Positions 8,562 to 16,423 of a stretch of 29,589 nucleotides of DNA are shown here, piece by piece (position 1 is the stretch's first letter; each line of letters starts with the position of its first letter). The translations under genes and the position numbers were made by a program. The notes under the pieces were generated by a model, which saw only the letters and a program-made list of their open reading frames with translations, was not told the DNA's origin and did not search any database. The stretch comes from JAWPMT01 sp964653795 (GTDB taxonomy: Bacteria; Bacteroidota; Bacteroidia; Cytophagales; Cyclobacteriaceae): assembly GCA_964653795.1 (NCBI GenBank), contig CAZZHO010000041.1, positions 1 through 29,589 on the forward strand, written 5' to 3'.

Positions 8562-11180
8562 TTCGTCCTTCAAGGAGTCAATGGGGTTTACAGTGGCTGA
8601 TCGGTAAGTCTGCAAGCATACGGTCGCAATAGCGATGGAAAACAGGGCTGCTATCGGTAGAAGAAACATCCATGCGTTGAGGCCTACACCATAGCTAAAG
8701 TTCTGTAACCATTGCATAGAGAGGTAATAGGCCAGGGGTAAGGCCAACACCGAAGCAATGATGACTTGCATACCCATCTTCCTAACAAATACTTCCAGGA
8801 TCTGATACACTTTGGCGCCAAGCACCTTTCGTATCCCTACCTCCTTCTTTTTCCGCTCGGCCATAAACATGGATACACCCAATATCCCAAGGCAAGAGAT
8901 CAGTATGGAAATACCTGTGAAGAGCGAGAAGATCTTACTGAATACAATCTCTTGTGCATACTGCTGTTGGAATTCATCATCCAAAAACCGGTAATCAAAG
9001 ACTTGATTGGTGTAGGAGCTATTCCAGAGCTTTTCGATTTCAAGAATACCAGCATGAAGTTGATCATAGCTGTTGTAGCTCTTGTCGTCAAGTTGCACAA
9101 AGATGAATCCTCTAAAAGGATTAAAGTCCATCATCAAGGGACCGATTTTGTCTTTTAAGTCACTGAAATGATGATCTTCTACCACGCCCATTACTACCAT
9201 GGGTTTTTCGTGCCTGCTGGAGATCACCTTTTTACCGATGATACTGTCATAGCTATGATAGCCCAATAGTTGGACTGCCGTCTCATTCAGTACTACAGAT
9301 CTTCGGTTCTTGTGAAAGTTTACACCTCCTTTTGGAAAGTAGTCCCCAGCTAGCAGTTCAATATCCATGGTAGCTAAATAATCTCCTGCAACTCCTATTA
9401 AAGTAACCGGTAGTTCTTCTGTACTTCCTTGCATTTTGGTGCTGGTTATTCCATTGCCACCTCTACCCGGAATTGCGGTAGAGGAGAAATGCCCACTTAC
9501 TTGCGGCAGCGATTCCAAAGACTTTTTGAACGAGTTGAATCGGTGCATTTTTCCATCCCAGATGTCTTTTGAGGGTTTTATTATCAAAGTCTGACCTCCG
9601 CTAAAGCCAAGGTTTTGATTCCTCAAATAATCCATTTGGCTGTAGATCAAAGAGAATCCGATGAGTAGGATAGCCGAAATTCCAAACTGTAGGATAAGGA
9701 GTGGATTAGCCATGACTTTGTCCTTGCCTGCCACGGGATTGGCATCCTTTAGTAATGACATGGATTTTATTCGGGTCAGAGCAATAGAAGGAAGGGCAGA
9801 GGACAGGAAAGAGCCTATAAGGAATAATCCAATGAGTGGTAGGAAGTAGGTAAGGGATAGTTGGTCAAGAGGCTGAATCTGATTTTGAGTAAGTGCTTCA
9901 AAGAATGGATAGAAGCTAACAACCATTACGGTGGCTAACACGATAGCTACAACTTGTATTAGGAGTCCTTCGGTTGTGAATTGATAGATCGACTGGTACC
10001 GAGTGGATCCATGAATTTTGAGGATGCCCACCTGCTTTGCTCTGGCTAAGGATTTGGCGGCGGAAAGGTTAATGTAATTGACCCAGGTAATGACCAGTAT
10101 CAACAAACCAACGGTCAGCAGGAGTTTTCTTGTGGTGGTAAGCGGATTTTCCGAAAGTTGCGTCAAGCCTACTTTAAAGGCTCTGTCTTTAGCTATGATT
10201 TCTGGTAGTTCGTTGATAGCGCCTGACACCTTTTCTGCAAGTGCGGGAGCATCATCAGCCGACTTCAATAGAAGGTAAGTCCGAAACCCAGGATAGCCCC
10301 AATCTTCCTCTGTTTCTGTGGTGTTTTTATAAAGTGATTTGAGCATGCCAAATTGAAAAGACGAATTATGTGGCATATCTTCCAACACACCAGTGATTTT
10401 TAGTAGGTACCGCGCTCCCCATGGTTTGGTAACCTGTAATGTCTTACCCATAGGACTTTCATTCCCGAAATACCTTTCTGCAATGGAGGAGGTCAGGACT
10501 ACCGTATTAGGGTCACTCAAAGCGTTAATAGGGTCTCCTTCCTCAAAGGCCAAAGTGAACATTTGCAGAAAGTCAGGATCTGCCTCAGCTATGTAGTTAG
10601 CGTTGAATTTGACCACTTCACCATTTTCTTTTTCATGAATGACCAGTGATTCAATATTGGTGATATAGCGTGTCATGGCTTCTACTTCCGGGTATCCATC
10701 TTTTGCCAATGGTCCCATACCGAAGAAGGTGCGCTTTTTTTCTTCCATACTCTGGATGCCGCGAACTTCTGATTGAGATACTTCGAATATCCGATCAGCT
10801 TGTTTATGATGATGATCATAAGTCAGGTAAAAGGAGATGTGCTGAAAGAGGATAAAGCAGGTTGTGAAGCCCACTGTCAAACCAATAAGATTGAGAAAGG
10901 CGTATTTTTTATTGCGCTGTAAGTATCTCCAGGAGATGAGGAAGTTGTGTTTGAACATACTGTATTGATTGAGTTTCGGCCCAATATTGATGGGCTTGAT
11001 TATACCAGGACGCAGGAGTTTCAGGACCTCCAGCCATAAATTTATTTTAGCCTTTCTAGTGCCTTCGCTATTATTCGCATTCTCATATCGCTCCAACAAA
11101 TCACCTTCAATGTCTTCGACATACTCAGGCCGACAAAACCATCTAAAGAATTGGAGAATATGCTTTGGAGGTTTACTCAT
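8559..11180 (-). CDS. Orphan FtsX/MacB-type ABC permease with N-terminal prefix domain (operon A, seventh and last permease)
   Basis: 873 residues. The prefix has MSKPPK, FFRWFC (11-16) and IEGDLLERYE (24-33), the operon A type. Helix 1 is at about 95-118, then an extracytoplasmic domain. Helices 2-4 start with TWVNYINLS. The first coupling motif is degenerate, RAKQVGILKIHG, with Q383 and L387 where every other member has glutamate and a basic residue. The second motif, KKKEVGIRKVLG (E780), is intact. The end is NPIDSLKDE, with the last codons GAC GAA TAG, so the ATG that overlaps the next gene elsewhere in the array is absent and the operon ends here. The body groups with the WVNYIN/WINYIN genes at 5493-8108 and 21584-24241. 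The first half-site may couple weakly to an ATPase (inference). Confidence 0.92.
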   Translation of the reverse strand: MSKPPKHILQFFRWFCRPEYVEDIEGDLLERYENANNSEGTRKAKINLWLEVLKLLRPGIIKPINIGPKLNQYSMFKHNFLISWRYLQRNKKYAFLNLIGLTVGFTTCFILFQHISFYLTYDHHHKQADRIFEVSQSEVRGIQSMEEKKRTFFGMGPLAKDGYPEVEAMTRYITNIESLVIHEKENGEVVKFNANYIAEADPDFLQMFTLAFEEGDPINALSDPNTVVLTSSIAERYFGNESPMGKTLQVTKPWGARYLLKITGVLEDMPHNSSFQFGMLKSLYKNTTETEEDWGYPGFRTYLLLKSADDAPALAEKVSGAINELPEIIAKDRAFKVGLTQLSENPLTTTRKLLLTVGLLILVITWVNYINLSAAKSLARAKQVGILKIHGSTRYQSIYQFTTEGLLIQVVAIVLATVMVVSFYPFFEALTQNQIQPLDQLSLTYFLPLIGLFLIGSFLSSALPSIALTRIKSMSLLKDANPVAGKDKVMANPLLILQFGISAILLIGFSLIYSQMDYLRNQNLGFSGGQTLIIKPSKDIWDGKMHRFNSFKKSLESLPQVSGHFSSTAIPGRGGNGITSTKMQGSTEELPVTLIGVAGDYLATMDIELLAGDYFPKGGVNFHKNRRSVVLNETAVQLLGYHSYDSIIGKKVISSRHEKPMVVMGVVEDHHFSDLKDKIGPLMMDFNPFRGFIFVQLDDKSYNSYDQLHAGILEIEKLWNSSYTNQVFDYRFLDDEFQQQYAQEIVFSKIFSLFTGISILISCLGILGVSMFMAERKKKEVGIRKVLGAKVYQILEVFVRKMGMQVIIASVLALPLAYYLSMQWLQNFSYGVGLNAWMFLLPIAALFSIAIATVCLQTYRSATVNPIDSLKDE

Positions 11181-13785
11181 CTTTCAATGATACTACCGGA
11201 TTCACCGTTGCTGCCTGATACGATTTAAGCATGGCCAATGAACTACCAAGCAAAAAAGTGATCGCTCCTCCTGATAAAAACATCCACGCGGACATTGGCA
11301 CTCTATAAGTAAACGAGGAGAGCCACAGATTCATGGTGTAATAGACAATCGGGATCGCTACGAGAAAGCCAAGAAGGATCAATCCTGAGTATTTTTTATT
11401 GAACAGCACCAATATTTCGACAATGCTAGCCCCAAGTACTTTTCTGATACCAATTTCCTTGGTCTTTTGGAGTGTAAGGAATGAGATCAAGCCGAAAAGT
11501 CCCAAACATCCTATGATGATCACCAGTATGGAAAAGAAGTTGAAGCCTGTGAAGATCAGTTTTTCAATGATGTACTCTTTTTCCATAGAGTCATTTACAA
11601 ATTGATGTTTGTAAATCTTATTTGGAAACTGTTTTTTCCATAAGTCTTCAATAGCAGCCATTTCTTGGTAGGAATCGATGTTGAATAGTACGTCCCATTG
11701 AAATGCATGCCAGTTCATTAGAACAAGAGGAGTTATATCGTGCTGGAGAGATTGGTTGTGAAAATCTTCTACCACACCCACTATTGTAGCTTCTCCTTCA
11801 TTGATAGCTAATCGCTTTCCGATTGATTCTTCAGGAGTCCATCCTAAGGATGAAGCCAGCTTTCGGTTAATAATGAACTCATCAAACTGAGGTTTATTCT
11901 CCAGGAAGTTTCTTCCTGCCAGAAGTGGAATGTCGAACAACTCCAAATAGGCAAGGTCTGTGATTTTCATTTCTGCTGAGAGGCCTTCTCCATCTTGCTG
12001 ATGTGGCAATCGATATCTGGTGCCAAGAGAGAAATTCTCTACTGCCATCGGTGGACCTGAGGCCACAGATACTTGTTGAATACCGAGGCTTTTCAGCTCG
12101 TTTGTGAAGACATCTTTCTTTTCAAAGGTTGGCAACGGCACCGATACTATTTTCTCGGAGGTGAACCCCAGGGATTTGGAGTTGAAATATCGGAGTTGTA
12201 CGCCAATGATGATGGCGGAGATCACAAACACTTGTACAATAGCAAACTGGAAAAAGGTTAAGCCTTTCCTGAAACTACTTCCTTTTCTATCAGATGCATT
12301 TCTACCATTCAATGCTTTGATTGGCTGAAAGGAGGATAATACAATTGAAGGGTAGATCGTAGCCACCAGTGCTATTACGAAGCAGAAGGCTAAGGCTAAA
12401 ACCAAGTCGCTGATCTCAAGTACTAGTTGCAAATTGATGATGGATAAAAAATCATTGATGTAAGCCAGAGACCAGTATGCCAAGAGAATAGCAACCGAAA
12501 ACGAGATAAAAGCGATAAGCATATTTTCAAGGACGAACTGGGAAAATATATTGCCCTTTCCTCCGCCAATGGCTTTTCTGATGCCTACTTCTTTTGCCCG
12601 TACCGAGGCATTAGCTGTAATGAGATTGGTGAAGTTGATGATGGCTATGATCAAAATAAAGAAAGCCACGACCAGAGAAGTGTTTAGTGTGCTTTTTTGA
12701 ATCTGGTACCCTTGAGGTGTGGTGCCATACTTCGTTTCGGTATGTATTTCCTTCAGAGGTTGGAGTTGGTAAGAGATCCGTTCATGGTCTTTAGGGTCCA
12801 GGTATTTATTCTTCCAACCATTGATTTTAGACACTATGTTTTTGGGCTGGTCTGAATTTTTGAGCACCACAAATGTGGTCCCTTGGTAGTTTCCTCTCCA
12901 ATTGGACGTAGGATATGGGTTGTGTTTTTTAAAGAACTCATAAGAGACAATCATATTGGCTTTTAGATTGCTGTTCGGACGATGGTCCTTGATTACACCT
13001 GTGACTATGAGTTGATCCTTATCGTTAAGCATCAGTATTTTGCCTAACACTGCTGAAGGGTTGTATTGCTCACCAAAACACTTCTTGGCTATTCTCTCTG
13101 TAATGATCAGTGAATTCGGCGATTCAAGCGCTTTTTCGGGCTGTCCTACCACCCATTCAAAGTCAAAGACTTGTGGGTAATATTGATCGGCGAATAGGAC
13201 ATGCTGTTCTTCGAAAAGTACTTTTTCATTGAGTTCATTTTGAGCGCTGAAGAGTCGGTTGGTGGGACCAGAAGTTTGTGTGACATTCGCGAAATCTGGG
13301 AAGTCATTGCGGAGGGCGGCTGCCAATGGGTAGGCGGTTGTACTCCAAAACAACTCATCATCTGGTAGGATCGTATGTTGGACTACTCGATAAGTCTGAT
13401 CTGCCTGTTGATGGTGATGGTCGAAGCTGGTTTCGTATCTATAAAAAATCAATGTCAATAGGCAGACTGCTGCTCCCGTTGATAGACCTACAACGTTGAT
13501 CAGGGAGAATGATTTCTTCCGCAGGATGTTTCTCCATCCAATAGTTAAGTTATGCTTGAACATACCGAAATGATTGAGTTTTTGCCCATGGTGGACGCGT
13601 TTTAATAAGCTAGGTCGCATGAGTTTCAATACCTCCAGCCATAAATTTATTTTGGCCCTTTTTATACCATCACTTTTGACGCGCGTCTCGTATCGCTCCA
13701 AAAGATCTCCTTCAATGTCATCGACATAATCCGGTCGACAAAACCATCGGAAGAATCGGATGATATGTTTTGGAGGTTTATTCAT
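11173..13785 (-). CDS. Orphan FtsX/MacB-type ABC permease with N-terminal prefix domain (operon A, sixth permease)
   Basis: 870 residues. The prefix is MNKPPKHIIRFFRWFCRPDY followed by IEGDLLERYE. Helix 1 (FSLINVVGLSTGAAVCLLTL) is at about 95-120. The first coupling motif is RAKEVGIRKAIGGG (E399) and follows INFTNLITANAS; the second is KTKEIGIRKVLG (E777), ending NPVVSLKDE. The body has no obvious close partner in the window; the IINFTN segment and the alanine in GIRKAIG set it apart. In contrast, its first 89 coding nt differ at only 3 positions from those of the next gene upstream (13778-16423), whose body is quite different, which suggests a recent exchange of the gene start. It has 8-nt overlaps on both sides. 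Substrate unknown. Confidence 0.92.
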   Translation of the reverse strand: MNKPPKHIIRFFRWFCRPDYVDDIEGDLLERYETRVKSDGIKRAKINLWLEVLKLMRPSLLKRVHHGQKLNHFGMFKHNLTIGWRNILRKKSFSLINVVGLSTGAAVCLLTLIFYRYETSFDHHHQQADQTYRVVQHTILPDDELFWSTTAYPLAAALRNDFPDFANVTQTSGPTNRLFSAQNELNEKVLFEEQHVLFADQYYPQVFDFEWVVGQPEKALESPNSLIITERIAKKCFGEQYNPSAVLGKILMLNDKDQLIVTGVIKDHRPNSNLKANMIVSYEFFKKHNPYPTSNWRGNYQGTTFVVLKNSDQPKNIVSKINGWKNKYLDPKDHERISYQLQPLKEIHTETKYGTTPQGYQIQKSTLNTSLVVAFFILIIAIINFTNLITANASVRAKEVGIRKAIGGGKGNIFSQFVLENMLIAFISFSVAILLAYWSLAYINDFLSIINLQLVLEISDLVLALAFCFVIALVATIYPSIVLSSFQPIKALNGRNASDRKGSSFRKGLTFFQFAIVQVFVISAIIIGVQLRYFNSKSLGFTSEKIVSVPLPTFEKKDVFTNELKSLGIQQVSVASGPPMAVENFSLGTRYRLPHQQDGEGLSAEMKITDLAYLELFDIPLLAGRNFLENKPQFDEFIINRKLASSLGWTPEESIGKRLAINEGEATIVGVVEDFHNQSLQHDITPLVLMNWHAFQWDVLFNIDSYQEMAAIEDLWKKQFPNKIYKHQFVNDSMEKEYIIEKLIFTGFNFFSILVIIIGCLGLFGLISFLTLQKTKEIGIRKVLGASIVEILVLFNKKYSGLILLGFLVAIPIVYYTMNLWLSSFTYRVPMSAWMFLSGGAITFLLGSSLAMLKSYQAATVNPVVSLKDE
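13697..13785 (-). repeat. Near-identical gene-start segment, copy 1
   Basis: The first 89 nt of the permease at 11173-13785 match the first 89 nt of the neighbouring permease (16335-16423) at 86 positions. The segment covers the 8-nt overlap and the prefix motifs up to IEGDLLE. Similarity falls quickly after it, so it looks like a conversion tract or recombination junction rather than a simple recent duplication. Confidence 0.75.
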
Positions 13786-16423
13786 ATTTCAAGGACTCGA
13801 CAGGATTGGCCTCCACCGCCCTTTTGATGAAGTAGAAGATTGTTCCTAAAGCGAGTATCAGCACCAAACCCACACCTAAAGAAATATTGGTAAATGAGAC
13901 TTCTGGTGCTTTGTAGAGTTTGCTGGTCCATGCAACGTTGATGAAAACGGCCAGGGGTGTAGCTAGCACTATTGAGGCGACGATTACTGTAAGGAACCCT
14001 TTACCCAATCCGAAAATCAGCCCATTGCCACTTGAGCCCAGCACTTTTCGAATACCTATTTCTTTTACTTTCAACTGAAGGTGATGGATGACCATACTGA
14101 CCTGACCTAGACAAGCGATAATGATGGTAAAGAAGGCCACAATGCCCACAATATTCACGAGCTCTACAAACTCATCATTTATATCAGCGAGGCCATAGGA
14201 AAAAGTATCATATTCCATTCTTTGATTGGCCTCAAATTCTTTCCAAACTGATTCGACAATCGCGGCACCTTCATTTGGAGTGACATCCGCCAGCTTTACG
14301 TTGATGGTGCTTAAGAAAGCAGGTTCATATTGCATTAGCAATGGACCACTTTCTTTGAAAATGAATTGGTAATCAAAGTCTTTAATTACCCCAATCACTG
14401 TTGCCTTTACAGCGGATTCTTCACCCGTTTTGGTTTTAGCGTTTAGCTCGATTCTGCCATCAAGAATATCTTCAGGCTTGTTGTAACCAAGAGCTGTCAA
14501 CGCTTTTTCATTTATGATCAGGGTGTTTTTTGTATCATCTCCCAGCGAGGAGGAGAAGTTTCGCCCAGCGATTAACTCTAATCCTAGATTGTCAATGGTA
14601 TAAGGATCTATTGAAACAATTGACGATTGGATATTTTCTTTGGATGTAACTCGATCTATGACTTCCACCTCTTCAAAGAATGAGATGACTGGAACATTCG
14701 AAACTGCCGAAACGCCAGCTATTTCTTTTCTTCTTAAAAGCTCGGTCCTAAATGGGGCATAAGGGACGGACTTCCGCATTTGAATATTGAGAATATTTTG
14801 ATGGTCAAATCCGTAATCATTATTGATAAAAATTTTCGCTTGCTGATAAAGGATGACCGTCGTGATGATGAAAACTATTGAGAAAGCATATTGAAAAAAG
14901 ACGAGGAACTTTCTAAAGCGGAAGGAATGTCGCTTGCTTGTGTTTTTTAATCCTTTCAATACTTGCAAGGGTCTGAATGATGAAAGGTAGAGTGCCGGAT
15001 AAAGTCCCGAAATAATACCCAAAACCACTGAGAATATTATGAAGCTCAAATACACATTGAGGTTAGCGTTGAAATCCATGAAAATGGCACCATTGATATC
15101 TCTCAATATTTTGAGTTGATTGAATGCCGGTACCATGACCTGCAGAAGAAGGAATGCGATGGTGAGTGATAAGAAGGTAACTATTTGTGCTTCTACTAGA
15201 AACTGACCTATGACATGTCTTTTTCCTCCACCAAGTACTTTCCTTACCCCAACCTCCTTAGCCCTTTTCAATCCTTTGGCTATGGCCAGATTCATGTAGT
15301 TGAAGCTGGCAGATAGGATTAGTACTATCCCCAAAACACCAAAGAAATAGGCCACAAGAGAGGGAGTGGTGATACCTACTTCATTTCTTACTACCGAGCC
15401 AAGATTGATTTGATCCATTCGCTGCAGGTCAAATTGATAAAGTTGCGCTTTTTCTTCATCCAGGTCCATATCCATAGAGCTGATGTAGGCGGAGAGGTTT
15501 TCAGAATTGGCGTTGGCTTCTAGCTGGAAATAATTGTAAAAAATTTCTAACCCCATTTCCCAATTTGTCAATGCTTCCTGGTTTTGCTCTTTCCTTTCAA
15601 AAGAGGCAATAGGCAATAGTGCATCGAATGCTACATGCGTCTGATATTTTGATAAATCGATGAGCCCGGTAATCTTATAGTTATCCTCTCCAACTTGGAC
15701 AATCTTGTCAATAGGTGAATCTGTACCAAAGAGCTTCTCTGCCATTTCGATGGATAGCACCAATCCATTTTGTTCTTGTAGCGCTTGCCATCTATTTCCT
15801 TCCTCTAAATCAAATTGAAAAAAGGACAGAAAATTGGGAGTGACATAGAGCCCATTGAGGCCGAATTCATTGTCGGCAATGTTGATGGGCTGGCTGAACT
15901 TTACTAGGTGCGCTGCCTCTTTCACCCCTCCAACATTCATGGCAATATTTTGACCTAAAGAATGGGGTGAGGTGGCCAATATTTGATCCTTGTTTTCAGC
16001 TATGTTGTGATATTTAGTAACAACTCTATACGTGTCCGTAGCAGTAGGATTGTGCTCATCACTTCTTCCTTGGTCGATGATAAAAATCATGATGAGCATG
16101 GCTATGGCCATACTGCTGGAGAGACCGAAAATATTGATGGCGGTGAACCCTTTATGCTTGATGAGGTTGCGGAATGCTGACTTTATATAGTTTTTGAACA
16201 TATCGAATAAATTGAAATTGCGTCTGTCCCTGAGTTGCGTGATGATGCTTAATCTCATCAAAGCCAGGACTTCCTGCAGGAAAAAAATATTAGCTTTTAA
16301 TGGAGTGTTATTCTGAGCGATTGCCTCGTACCGTTCCAAAAGATCTCCTTCAATGTCATCGACATAATCCGGTCGACAGAACCATCGGAAGAACTGGATG
16401 ATATGTTTTGGAGGTTTATTCAT
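13778..16423 (-). CDS. Orphan FtsX/MacB-type ABC permease with N-terminal prefix domain (operon A, fifth permease)
   Basis: 881 residues. The prefix is MNKPPKHIIQFFRWFCRPDY then IEGDLLERYE. Helix 1 (TAINIFGLSSSMAIAMLIM) is at about 95-118. The first coupling motif is RAKEVGVRKVLGGG (E390), after SFNYMNLAIAKG. The second is KVKEIGIRKVLG (E788). The C terminus is VESLKYE, the only member with tyrosine instead of aspartate; the TAT codon still supplies the A-T of the overlapping ATGAATAA start. The helix-1 region and the NYxNL segment place its body with the operon B gene at 226-2889, whereas its prefix is of the operon A type and almost identical in DNA to that of its downstream neighbour. Function beyond membrane permease is not determinable. 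Confidence 0.92.
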   Translation of the reverse strand: MNKPPKHIIQFFRWFCRPDYVDDIEGDLLERYEAIAQNNTPLKANIFFLQEVLALMRLSIITQLRDRRNFNLFDMFKNYIKSAFRNLIKHKGFTAINIFGLSSSMAIAMLIMIFIIDQGRSDEHNPTATDTYRVVTKYHNIAENKDQILATSPHSLGQNIAMNVGGVKEAAHLVKFSQPINIADNEFGLNGLYVTPNFLSFFQFDLEEGNRWQALQEQNGLVLSIEMAEKLFGTDSPIDKIVQVGEDNYKITGLIDLSKYQTHVAFDALLPIASFERKEQNQEALTNWEMGLEIFYNYFQLEANANSENLSAYISSMDMDLDEEKAQLYQFDLQRMDQINLGSVVRNEVGITTPSLVAYFFGVLGIVLILSASFNYMNLAIAKGLKRAKEVGVRKVLGGGKRHVIGQFLVEAQIVTFLSLTIAFLLLQVMVPAFNQLKILRDINGAIFMDFNANLNVYLSFIIFSVVLGIISGLYPALYLSSFRPLQVLKGLKNTSKRHSFRFRKFLVFFQYAFSIVFIITTVILYQQAKIFINNDYGFDHQNILNIQMRKSVPYAPFRTELLRRKEIAGVSAVSNVPVISFFEEVEVIDRVTSKENIQSSIVSIDPYTIDNLGLELIAGRNFSSSLGDDTKNTLIINEKALTALGYNKPEDILDGRIELNAKTKTGEESAVKATVIGVIKDFDYQFIFKESGPLLMQYEPAFLSTINVKLADVTPNEGAAIVESVWKEFEANQRMEYDTFSYGLADINDEFVELVNIVGIVAFFTIIIACLGQVSMVIHHLQLKVKEIGIRKVLGSSGNGLIFGLGKGFLTVIVASIVLATPLAVFINVAWTSKLYKAPEVSFTNISLGVGLVLILALGTIFYFIKRAVEANPVESLKYE
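16335..16423 (-). repeat. Near-identical gene-start segment, copy 2
   Basis: Partner of the segment at 13697-13785, with 3 mismatches in 89 nt. It begins at the ATG of the permease at 13778-16423. A direct repeat about 2.64 kb apart would let unequal crossing-over delete or duplicate exactly one gene while keeping the overlap and reading frame. Confidence 0.75.
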
